Below, one piece after another: positions 8,358-15,931 of a stretch of DNA of 40,803 bases. The DNA comes from Bacteroidota bacterium (GTDB lineage Bacteria; Bacteroidota; Bacteroidia; CAILMK01; JAAYUY01), in contig JABINZ010000153.1 of NCBI GenBank assembly GCA_018698135.1, positions 1-40,803 on the forward strand, given 5' to 3'. The notes below the pieces were generated by a model that ran no database searches, was not told the DNA's origin, and was given only the letters and a program-made list of their open reading frames with translations. Each line of letters starts with the position of its first letter. Position 1 is the first letter of the stretch. Position numbers and translations under genes: made by a program.

Positions 8358-11300
8358 TTATGACACAACAATGTTAATGATTTTATTGGGGACGAAAATA
8401 ATTTTTCGAACTGTTTTTCCTTCTAACCATTTTTTAGATTGGGGGTTATTCAATATTTCCTTTTCTACCTCCTCTCTTGAAATTTGTGTTGGAAAGGATT
8501 GTTTGAATCTCATTTTCCCATTGAAAGAAATGGGGTATTCATGCTCATCTTCCTTCATATAATCTTCATTAAAGTTTGGGAATTGAGTTTTTGTAACACT
8601 TGCTCGATGACCTGCCATAGCCCATAATTCTTCAGCAATATGGGGTGCAAATGGAGAGATTAAAACGATTAATGGCTCCAAAATATTTCTTTTTGTGCAA
8701 GCTAATTTAGTTAAATCATTGACGGCTATCATAAATGAACTGACAGATGTATTAAAGGAAAGTCGTTCAATATCATCACCAACTTTTTTGATAATTTTGT
8801 GTAGTACTTTTAACTCCTGGTCGGTTGATCTTTCTTCTGATAATTCAAATTCATTTTGCTCATTGAAATACAAATTCCAAAATTTCTTCAGGAACTTTGA
8901 AACACCTTCAATGCCATCTGTATTCCAAGGTTTGTGAAGCTCAATAGGGCCGAGGAACATTTCATACATACGAAAAGTATCCGCTCCATATTTGTCGATT
9001 ATTAAATCAGGATTAACAACATTATGCATGGATTTTGACATTTTTTCAATGCTATATCCACAATGATATCTGCCATCTTCCAGAATAAACTCAGCTTGTT
9101 TGAACTCAGGTCTCCAGGATTTAAAAGAGTCTATATTTAGATAGTCATTCTCAACAATGTTTACATCCACATGCAAAGGGGTAGCATACAAGTCTTTGTC
9201 TTTGATGCCGGCAGAAACAAAAATTGGCTTGAGTTCTTTGTGCTCTCGGGTTAAATACGACTCAACATCCTGACCTATAGCCATTTCTTTGATCTTATTA
9301 ATAACATCATCCAGATTTTCTAGAATTCTGATAACTGGTATAAGAAGTAAGTTGTAATCATTTTGATCAAAATATTCTTTATATCTGGATTCCAGCTTTT
9401 CAAGTTTTTTATGCTGTTTAATCTCCAATACAATTTTTGCATCCTGACTGAAAAAATCAAATTCACGATGACCTTCTTTGTATTTACGGTGAAATTTTAT
9501 ACCTGTTTTGAGTTCCTTGATTTGTTCCCAAAGAAGATATTCAGCATATTTTTCAGGGTTAACACGATACACAAAATTTGAACGACCTTGAATCATTCCT
9601 TGATTGACTAACTTTTTGAAGGGCTCTTCTTTGCAACTTAATCCGAGGTCAAAAAGAAATTTATTCCAAAAGCGTGAATAAATTAAATGTCCTGTAGCAT
9701 GTTCAGTCCCACCAATATACAAATCTACATCCTGCCAATATTGTACAGCATTTTGTGAAAAATACTCTTGATCGTTTTGAGGATCCATATACCTTAAATA
9801 GTATGCACTTGAACCTGCAAAACCTGGCATGGTATCCAATTCCAATTGATATCCTTTAGCTGTTTTCCAGTTTTCGGCTCGTGCTAAAGGCGGCTCTCCA
9901 TCCTCTGTTGGTAAGTATTTGTCGACTTCCGGCAATTCCAATGGAAGCTCAGATTCCTCCAGAACTTTGGGTATATCATTCTCATAATATACTGGGAATG
10001 GCTCTCCCCAATAACGTTGACGGCTGAAAATAGCATCTCGCATCCGATAGTTAATCTTGAATTCTCCTATTGCAAGTTCTTCAAGTTTAGTATTCATTAC
10101 ATGCATTGCATCTGCCACCTCAAGCCCATTCAGAAAATCTGAATTAATAAGAGTTCCTGCTTTCGCATCATATGATTCTTGATCAATATTGCCACCACTG
10201 ACAACTTCAATAATGGGTAGATCAAAATGTTTTGCAAAAGCATAATCACGACTATCATGTGCAGGAACAGCCATGATAGCTCCAGTTCCATAACCAAAAA
10301 GGACATAATCTGCAATCCAAATAGGCATCTTTTCATTTGTGAAAGGATGAAAGGCATAGGCACCTGTAAATTGCCCACTTACGTTTTTAGTTTCTGCTAT
10401 TCGATCTCTTTCTGTCCGTTTGCTGGTAATTTCAATGTATTGCTCTATCTTTTCTTTAAACTCAGAAGTGGTTATTTTACTAACTAATGGATGCTCTGGA
10501 GCAAGAACCATATAGGTTGATCCAAACAAAGTATCTGGTCTGGTCGTAAAAACCTCAATCTGAAATTCGCAATCTTTCTGCCTCCCTGGGCTTGTCGAAG
10601 GCGCTGCCGCAATCTGAAATTCTATGCTGGCTCCAGTAGATTTGCCAATCCAATTTCGTTGCATTTCTTTCAAGGAATCGGACCAGTTCACCTGATCGAG
10701 TCCTTGCAAAAGTCTTTCAGAATATGCAGATACCCTAAGTAACCATTGAGTCATTGGTTTTTGAACCACCGGATGCCCTCCACGTGCCGACAAGCCATCT
10801 TTAACTTCATCATTGGCTAATACTGTCCCTAATTCAGGACACCAGTTTACTGTGGTCTCTGCCTGAAATGCCAATCGATAATTCATCAATATGGCTTGTT
10901 GTTCTTTTTCTGATTTGGAATTCCATTCCGCTGCAGTAAAACTTAATTCTTCTGAACAGGCAGCTTGAATATGAGCAGTTCCATTCTGAGAAAACTCTTT
11001 AACCAAAGATTCTATTGGTTCAGCTTTCTGTGATTCATTATTGTAATAATGCTTGAATAGTTGAATAAATGTCCACTGAGTCCATTTATAATATGAAGGA
11101 TCAGATGTTCTGACCTCCCGATCCCAATCGTATGCAAAACCTATTTTGAATAATTGCTCTTTATATCTTTTGATATTTTCATCGGTTGTAACAGCAGGAT
11201 GCTGACCTGTTTGAATAGCATATTGCTCAGCAGGCAAACCAAAAGCATCAAAACCCATTGGGTGAAGAACATTGAATCCTTTCAGAACTTTGTAGCGGCT

Positions 11301-11486
11301 GTAAATATCGGAGGCTATATAACCCAAAGGGTGACCAACATGAAGTCCGGCACCTGAAGGGTAGGGGAACATATCCAAAACATAAAATTTTGGTTTGTTC
11401 TTATCAATCTCAACTTTATAGGTTTTTTGAGTGTGCCAGGTTTCTTGCCAATTCTTTTCTATCTGTTGGAATTTATATTCAGCCAT
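8358..11486 (-). CDS. leuS: Leucyl-tRNA synthetase with two unusual in-frame insertions
   Basis: This 1042-residue class I synthetase charges tRNA-Leu. The HIGH-type signature is HVGH (49-52), the editing domain carries TTRPDTLFG and [11 protein letters not shown], and the KMSKS loop is at 815-819. The rest ([32 protein letters not shown]) follows the Bacteroidetes bacterial type, which is usually about 920-950 residues. The extra length is in two places. Residues about 293-310 come from an inserted palindromic repeat. Residues about 643-753 form a DUF559-like nuclease domain between GRSNFVYRV and the IFVSAGI/HVDVN segment, inside the leucine-specific region. All catalytic signatures and the C-terminal anticodon region are intact, so the enzyme is presumably functional. 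Confidence 0.95.
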   Translation of the reverse strand: MAEYKFQQIEKNWQETWHTQKTYKVEIDKNKPKFYVLDMFPYPSGAGLHVGHPLGYIASDIYSRYKVLKGFNVLHPMGFDAFGLPAEQYAIQTGQHPAVTTDENIKRYKEQLFKIGFAYDWDREVRTSDPSYYKWTQWTFIQLFKHYYNNESQKAEPIESLVKEFSQNGTAHIQAACSEELSFTAAEWNSKSEKEQQAILMNYRLAFQAETTVNWCPELGTVLANDEVKDGLSARGGHPVVQKPMTQWLLRVSAYSERLLQGLDQVNWSDSLKEMQRNWIGKSTGASIEFQIAAAPSTSPGRQKDCEFQIEVFTTRPDTLFGSTYMVLAPEHPLVSKITTSEFKEKIEQYIEITSKRTERDRIAETKNVSGQFTGAYAFHPFTNEKMPIWIADYVLFGYGTGAIMAVPAHDSRDYAFAKHFDLPIIEVVSGGNIDQESYDAKAGTLINSDFLNGLEVADAMHVMNTKLEELAIGEFKINYRMRDAIFSRQRYWGEPFPVYYENDIPKVLEESELPLELPEVDKYLPTEDGEPPLARAENWKTAKGYQLELDTMPGFAGSSAYYLRYMDPQNDQEYFSQNAVQYWQDVDLYIGGTEHATGHLIYSRFWNKFLFDLGLSCKEEPFKKLVNQGMIQGRSNFVYRVNPEKYAEYLLWEQIKELKTGIKFHRKYKEGHREFDFFSQDAKIVLEIKQHKKLEKLESRYKEYFDQNDYNLLLIPVIRILENLDDVINKIKEMAIGQDVESYLTREHKELKPIFVSAGIKDKDLYATPLHVDVNIVENDYLNIDSFKSWRPEFKQAEFILEDGRYHCGYSIEKMSKSMHNVVNPDLIIDKYGADTFRMYEMFLGPIELHKPWNTDGIEGVSKFLKKFWNLYFNEQNEFELSEERSTDQELKVLHKIIKKVGDDIERLSFNTSVSSFMIAVNDLTKLACTKRNILEPLIVLISPFAPHIAEELWAMAGHRASVTKTQFPNFNEDYMKEDEHEYPISFNGKMRFKQSFPTQISREEVEKEILNNPQSKKWLEGKTVRKIIFVPNKIINIVVS
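9228..9560 (-). other. DUF559-like (PD-(D/E)XK endonuclease-like) domain inserted in LeuRS
   Basis: Residues about 643-753 of LeuRS are absent from the usual Bacteroidetes enzyme, where YRI leads almost directly to the HVDVN segment. The insert follows the DUF559 pattern in order: [33 protein letters not shown], a lysine/arginine helix, YNLLLIPV, then [10 protein letters not shown]. This corresponds to the DUF559 series W-x-L, GxKFRRQ, VDFYCxxxxLVIE, RD, GYxVLR, ENxxxVxxxI. The putative nuclease triad is D677, E688 and K690 (D-x10-E-x-K). DUF559 belongs to the Vsr-like restriction-endonuclease fold. The assignment is by motif only. Confidence 0.75.
10556..10622. repeat. REP-like palindromic element with 13-bp direct flanks, inserted in leuS
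   Basis: The 13-mer CAATCTGAAATTC occurs twice (10556-10568 and 10610-10622), flanking 41 bases that hold the core CTCCCTGGGCTTGTCGAAGG at 10582-10601. This core belongs to a dispersed family (TTCGACAAGCYCAG) found in many bacterial genomes. The ends GCCT/AGGC can pair. The added 54 bases encode 18 residues ([14 protein letters not shown] plus a duplicated EFQI), so the reading frame of leuS is kept. No second copy was noticed in the window. Confidence 0.8.
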
Positions 11487-11518
11487 TCTTTGCTTATTTC
11501 TTTTGTGTAATTAGCAGG

Positions 11519-11526
11519 CAAAATTA
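11519..11526 (-). promoter_or_regulatory. Candidate -7 box (TAATTTTG) for leuS
   Basis: On the minus strand TAATTTTG fits TAnnTTTG about 33 bases upstream of the leuS start codon. The -33 TTTG element is not obvious. Confidence 0.35.
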
Positions 11527-11605
11527 AGGATTCCAATTCTTTTGTTGGTGCTAAATTTAATCAAATGAAAATGGGATCTTTTGTTTTAAGCTATAATGGA
11601 GGATG

Positions 11606-11664
11606 AATCATCATGCTGAACTTGATTCAGCATTTATTAGATCATGAAATAAATTCAGGGTGAA
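11606..11664. repeat. Dispersed palindromic repeat (TGCTGAA-cttga-TTCAGCA type)
   Basis: A perfect 7-bp stem TGCTGAA/TTCAGCA with a 5-base loop lies at 11614-11632. It is followed by a weaker related half (TGAAATAAATTCAGG, to 11659). This layout is the familiar intergenic repeat of Bacteroidota (CTGAACTTGTTTCAG-like paired hairpins). It fills much of the gap between leuS and the small membrane protein gene; nothing else is visible in that gap except the leuS promoter candidate. Confidence 0.7.
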
Positions 11665-11692
11665 GATAAGTATTCAATATAAATAATTGGGA

Positions 11693-12028
11693 TTAGTTCT
11701 TTTTACTTGCTTTTCTTAGTCTAAATAGCTTTTTAAATGAGCTGAAAAATCGTTTTTCAAAATTCCAAAAGAACTTAAATTGACCGAATATTGTACCTAT
11801 TACTATCAGCAAAATATTATAAATTGGAAGAGTCAGGAAAATAAAAACCAAAAGACGGTTCATGAAAGATGGATCATCAGTAAGATTTAGCCCATGACTG
11901 ATAAATCCTTCAACTCTTAAAGTAGACATTCCTGTAAGAGCAAAAACAACAAGAATAATCACAACATGGAAAGTGCCTTTAATGCCCCATCTTGTTTTAA
12001 GCTTTTCAATCCACATTGGTGTTTTCAT
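11693..12028 (-). CDS. Small membrane protein, DUF6787-like
   Basis: This 111-residue protein has two transmembrane helices (about residues 20-37 and 62-85) and a strongly basic C-terminal tail (FSSFKKLFRLRKASKKN). The N-terminal LKTRWGIKG and the post-helix IFGQFKFFWNFEKR resemble the small two-helix Bacteroidetes family I know as DUF6787. That assignment is from memory and is tentative. No function is known for that group. The gene sits between leuS and the beta-helix gene with no tight spacing to either. Confidence 0.7.
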   Translation of the reverse strand: MKTPMWIEKLKTRWGIKGTFHVVIILVVFALTGMSTLRVEGFISHGLNLTDDPSFMNRLLVFIFLTLPIYNILLIVIGTIFGQFKFFWNFEKRFFSSFKKLFRLRKASKKN

Positions 12029-12070
12029 TCGGCAAAGGTATGATTTGAAGTGAATCTAATTCAATGATTT

Positions 12071-13885
12071 TTAATTTTTTGAATAATCTAAACTGGATCC
12101 TGCTTTCCAACTTTTTAATCCAAATTCATATGCACCTGCATCTGGTGCTAATCCTTCAAATTTATCAGTCAAACCCTTAACAATAATTCCATAATCAATT
12201 GCCTCAGAACCAGATTTTAGTGAAAAATCAAACACATGGATATTTGTAAATGCTGGTCTTGAAATGGATAGATTGTTTTGTTTGAGCGTTCCCTCAGACA
12301 TGGGATGGGAGCTTAAATTATTAAATACATGCTGGTTTGTATTGTTTGAGAACTGTATTCCACCTGTTGTTTTTTGTATGTAGCGACTTAACCATATTGT
12401 ATTGTGATAAATGCTAAGATTGCTTGCTGGCTTGTTTGTGCGGATTCCGGTTTCAACATGCCAGATAACATTGTGATGAATTCTGTAATTTGAGCAATAA
12501 TTATCAATATACACTCCTTCACAAGCTTTTTGCGTTTGCGCATCATGTATCCAATTGTAGGCTATTTCAGAGCCCTCACCATCTGTTTTAAAAACATATG
12601 TTCCACCAAGATCTTGTGTAAGCAAGCCAAATAAGGAAATGTCATTATACATGATTTGAACTTTTTTAGCATCGTTATGTACAATTCCGCTTCTTGCGGT
12701 ATTCCTGATTGTATTGTGCAATATTTTATGGTTTTCACCGACCAGCGCAATAGGTGCAGCATTGGTTGCCATCCAATTGCAATCTTCTATAATACAATTT
12801 TGCACTTGGTTATTATGTCCTCCTAAACTTATACCATCCCCCCAACTATGCCCAATATAACTATCCGAAATTTTATTGTTTCTTCCGCTGATTTGAATGC
12901 CGGCTCCATCCCAATGTTCAATTGAATAATCACTGTTTTGCATTCCCCGATCAAAACTCCGACTGAAAGTGAAAAATGGAACAGGATAGAGGATACTACA
13001 ACTTTCAATCGAGCAATTTGTAGCCATATTTAATGAGATATTTGCATTCTCAAAACGCAAATTGATGAGCTGAATATGAGATTGATGATCAGCTACCAAT
13101 CCAAATTCTCGTATCCGAGCTTCTATGTTAAGTTCGTCAATATTTTTAGTAGTGTAATAATATAAAGTGTCGTGTTGCCAGTGCCATTCATTTTCATGGT
13201 CAAGAGCATTTATGTGTTTAATGATATAGGTCTGCCCATCACCTAAATAATTTTTTTGCCCTTTTGCATTCCACTGGTGACTCCGATTTTTACAAAATAG
13301 CTGATTGCTATCTGAAGTAGAAACCTGACCGATTTGTGTGACCCATTTTTCTCCTGTTAGGATGATGCAATAGGCCCTTATCCAATGGTTTCTGGGAAAT
13401 GTGGCATCTTCAAAAAATACACTTCCGTTTGAATCGGCTGTTACATGAAGCCAATCGTCCAGTATAAATCTATTTTCCTGATTTTTGTTTGGGAAACGAG
13501 CTTCAAATGCAATTTCATCATTAACCATTAATTGTAAAACTTCATTAGGAATGTAAGTTTTGTAAATATTATTTTGATGGAGTTCCCAATCAGATGCCAT
13601 TACACAACCACTAATTATTACGTTTTCATTCTGATAGGAAGTGAAAATAATTGGGGATTCTGACGTGCCATTTTTTCTGATGGTAACTACCTCTCTATAA
13701 ATACCTTTTCTGATATAACAAGTGTCACCAGCTTTTATAACATCAGCAGCCTTTTGAATACTTTTAAAAGGGGAGGAGATTGTCCCTTGATTATTATCAT
13801 TACCTGAAATTGAGACATAATACTGTGTTTTTCCTGTAAAAAAAGAACAAGTGAAAATAATAAAAAGGAATATTAATTTGTTCAT
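12071..13885 (-). CDS. Exported right-handed parallel beta-helix protein (pectate-lyase-like superfamily)
   Basis: This 604-residue protein has a signal peptide (about 1-20). The opening YYVSISGNDNNQGT...PFKSIQKAADVIKAGDTCYIRKG is typical of DUF1565-type beta-helix proteins. The middle and C-terminal parts are a series of short repeats with N-rich turns (for example NLRFENANISL, IQISGRNNKISDSYIGHSWGDGISLGG, LHNTIRNTARSGI, IAYNWIHDA, IHHNVIWHVETGI), which form the coils of the solenoid. Such proteins are polysaccharide lyases, epimerases or glycoside hydrolases; no polysaccharide-utilisation genes (SusC/SusD) are near, so the substrate is unknown. It starts 33 bases downstream of signal peptidase I and may be co-transcribed with it. 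Confidence 0.85.
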   Translation of the reverse strand: MNKLIFLFIIFTCSFFTGKTQYYVSISGNDNNQGTISSPFKSIQKAADVIKAGDTCYIRKGIYREVVTIRKNGTSESPIIFTSYQNENVIISGCVMASDWELHQNNIYKTYIPNEVLQLMVNDEIAFEARFPNKNQENRFILDDWLHVTADSNGSVFFEDATFPRNHWIRAYCIILTGEKWVTQIGQVSTSDSNQLFCKNRSHQWNAKGQKNYLGDGQTYIIKHINALDHENEWHWQHDTLYYYTTKNIDELNIEARIREFGLVADHQSHIQLINLRFENANISLNMATNCSIESCSILYPVPFFTFSRSFDRGMQNSDYSIEHWDGAGIQISGRNNKISDSYIGHSWGDGISLGGHNNQVQNCIIEDCNWMATNAAPIALVGENHKILHNTIRNTARSGIVHNDAKKVQIMYNDISLFGLLTQDLGGTYVFKTDGEGSEIAYNWIHDAQTQKACEGVYIDNYCSNYRIHHNVIWHVETGIRTNKPASNLSIYHNTIWLSRYIQKTTGGIQFSNNTNQHVFNNLSSHPMSEGTLKQNNLSISRPAFTNIHVFDFSLKSGSEAIDYGIIVKGLTDKFEGLAPDAGAYEFGLKSWKAGSSLDYSKN

Positions 13886-13918
13886 TGAGCCATTTAAGTC
13901 TGCTTGATTTAGAATAAT

Positions 13919-15070
13919 CTAATTTATGATTTTGCCGATTCTGTTTTTTTCCTTTGCCCAGTATATATACAATGCTTTTCCAACAATATCTTCTTCAGGG
14001 ACGAAGCCATACATTCTTGAATCATATGAATTAGGTCGATTATCTCCAATAGTCCAGTAGTAGTTTTTCTGAACCTCATAAGAGGAAGTTAAAACACCAT
14101 TAATCCAAATACTATTGCTGTCATAGTCAAGAGTATTGCCTTCAAAATCAGTTATTAGATTGCAATAAAACTTTATGTTATTGTTGTCTAATTTTAAGAT
14201 ATCTCCACTTTTAGGTATTTGAACAGGGCCATAGAAATCCATATTCCAATTTGTATTTTGTGGCTGAATGATGTTTTCGTCTCTGGCATTTCTCATTTCC
14301 AGAATATGATCAATAGAAATAATTTCTTTTTTTTGGCTTAAATAATCTACTTGTTCAATAGTTAGAAAAATAATGTAATCAATTTCATTATCTGACATGA
14401 TTTCTGTTATCCCATGTTTTTCTAATAATGTTGGATTAAATGGAGTAGATGTTTTTATCAGATATTTTTGCTTCAACTGATTTTCATTATGAAATGATAT
14501 GTTATTAACATAAACGTGTCCATTGATAATTTCAACCTCATCACCCGGGAGTCCCAGGCATCTTTTGATGAAAATATCTTGATTGTATGTAGGGCTGATA
14601 AAAGCGATTATGTCTCCCAGTTCGATGGATTCGAATTCTTTGTCTACTGTGAAAACATCATGGATCAGTAAGCTTGGTTCCATGGATGATGTTGGAATTA
14701 TATAGGATTGGACAGGCAGTTTGCTTTTTACCTCTGTCCCATAAAAAAGAATAGAAATGGCGATTTGAATTGATATTATTGCAACATAAATATACCATTT
14801 ATCCCATTTTTTTATGTCTACTTCTTTTGTCTTTCTACAAACGACAATTGCATCAATAAATATGTACAATAAACCACCAATAGAAAGAATGAGTGAAATG
14901 TATAAATTTGGAAATGTTTTTAAAAAGTTTGTGAATATCAGAATATTCACATAAATATTCATTGTAATAAAAACAAGAATGGCCTTTTTAATTTGGTGGT
15001 TATAAAGCTGACCTAATCCTAAACTTAGTATAGAAAGCAAAAAAGCTATCCATGGATTTTTCCTTTTCAT
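13919..15070 (-). CDS. lepB: Signal peptidase I with an N-terminal multi-span membrane extension
   Basis: This 383-residue S26 peptidase removes signal peptides on the outer side of the inner membrane. The catalytic Ser129 is in PTSSMEPSLL and the general base Lys169 is in DIFIKRCLGLPGDEV; the later box IGDNRPNSYDSRMYGFVPEEDIVGKA is also present. Before the catalytic domain there are about 110 residues with four or five hydrophobic segments (about 7-22, 29-47, 56-78 and 93-110). These begin with a short GQLYNHQIKKA motif like that of TM2/DUF5683-type modules. Ordinary LepB has one or two anchoring helices, so the extension is unusual. The region between Lys169 and the GDNR box is also long, as in many Bacteroidetes enzymes. 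Confidence 0.93.
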   Translation of the reverse strand: MKRKNPWIAFLLSILSLGLGQLYNHQIKKAILVFITMNIYVNILIFTNFLKTFPNLYISLILSIGGLLYIFIDAIVVCRKTKEVDIKKWDKWYIYVAIISIQIAISILFYGTEVKSKLPVQSYIIPTSSMEPSLLIHDVFTVDKEFESIELGDIIAFISPTYNQDIFIKRCLGLPGDEVEIINGHVYVNNISFHNENQLKQKYLIKTSTPFNPTLLEKHGITEIMSDNEIDYIIFLTIEQVDYLSQKKEIISIDHILEMRNARDENIIQPQNTNWNMDFYGPVQIPKSGDILKLDNNNIKFYCNLITDFEGNTLDYDSNSIWINGVLTSSYEVQKNYYWTIGDNRPNSYDSRMYGFVPEEDIVGKALYIYWAKEKNRIGKIIN

Positions 15071-15196
15071 TAAAATCTATTTTAATAGTTTATTTAACCT
15101 GATTAAGGCAGGTTAAAGATAATCATTATAAGAATTCAATGAATAGTCTTGAAGAAAATACAGAAATATGAAAAGGAAAAATAGAGTGATTTGATT

Positions 15197-15700
15197 TTAC
15201 ATCAATTCATTTTGTATTTGAGCAACCCAGTCCTTTATTCTTTTTGCTGAAAGCTTTGCTTGATTTTCCTGATCTAGCAATAAACCCACAAATTGATCTC
15301 CTCTTATTGCTTTAGAGCTTTCAAATTCATAGCCATCAGTTGAAGTGAATCCAATCAGTTTTCCTCCACCTTTTTCGAGAATTTCGGCCATGATTCCTAA
15401 TGCATCACCAAAGTTTTCAGGATAGCCTTTTTGGTCACCTAAACCATAAAGTGCAAAGGTTTTTCCTTTTAAATCCATGTCTTCCAGTTCAGGAACAAAT
15501 TCATCCCAATAGTTTGCCAATTCGCCATCAAACCAAGTTGGTAGACTAAGAATAAGTAAATCGTATGCTAATAATAAATCACCTGTGATTTCTTCTGCAT
15601 TGATGGCTTCTATCTTTTCCTTACCAAATACCTCGCTAATTTTTTCTGCTGCCTTTTTTGATTTGGTGGTATTGAAACTGTATATGATGGCTGTTTTCAT
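15197..15700 (-). CDS. Second flavodoxin with altered phosphate loop
   Basis: This 167-residue protein aligns along the long-chain flavodoxin family: ILSLPTWFDGELANYWDEF, ALYGLGDQKGYPENFGDALG, TSTDGYEFESSKAI and GDQFVGLLLDQENQ. The phosphate loop reads SFNTTKSKKAAE instead of the usual SDTGNTRKVA pattern, so the glycine is replaced by threonine. A Trp in the 60s loop (PTWFDGEL) could stack on FMN. It probably still binds FMN, but this should be tested. It is not in an operon with the other flavodoxin. A dispersed inverted repeat lies just upstream. Confidence 0.88.
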   Translation of the reverse strand: MKTAIIYSFNTTKSKKAAEKISEVFGKEKIEAINAEEITGDLLLAYDLLILSLPTWFDGELANYWDEFVPELEDMDLKGKTFALYGLGDQKGYPENFGDALGIMAEILEKGGGKLIGFTSTDGYEFESSKAIRGDQFVGLLLDQENQAKLSAKRIKDWVAQIQNELM

Positions 15701-15792
15701 TTTTTTGTTATTTGTGTTCTGTTGTTTCAGTTCTTAATTCGATATTCAAATGTTCTATTGTTCAATCATTGATTCCACTTTGAAAAGTGAAT

Positions 15793-15888
15793 TTTTGCCA
15801 CAAAGGCACTAAGATTTCACAAAGAGCTACATGTTGATTATCATTGCGTTGTGTTTCTTTGAGCCTTCGAGTCTTAGTGGCATATTTC
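15793..15888. repeat. Dispersed inverted repeat (TTGCCACAAAG...CTTAGTGGCA type)
   Basis: The left arm at 15793-15825 (TTTTGCCACAAAGGCACTAA and onward) and the right arm at 15849-15888 (…GAGTCTTAGTGGCATATTTC) are imperfect inverted copies around a short centre. The motif is a common intergenic palindromic element of Bacteroidota. It occupies most of the gap between the second flavodoxin and the branched-chain E1 gene. No gene is visible there. Confidence 0.7.
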
Positions 15889-15931
15889 TTTTTTTGATTT
15901 TCCGTGTGGACTCATTTATGCAAAATTTAAT

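Noticed and set aside
9228-9560. LeuRS insertion as an intein
   Set aside because: No Cys/Ser at the upstream junction, no terminal His-Asn and no Hint-type blocks; the motif series fits DUF559 instead.
13919-15070. Signal peptidase as a SodX-type nickel SOD maturation peptidase
   Set aside because: It is a full-length LepB with all usual boxes, lies 4 kb away and is on the other strand, separated by an unrelated operon.
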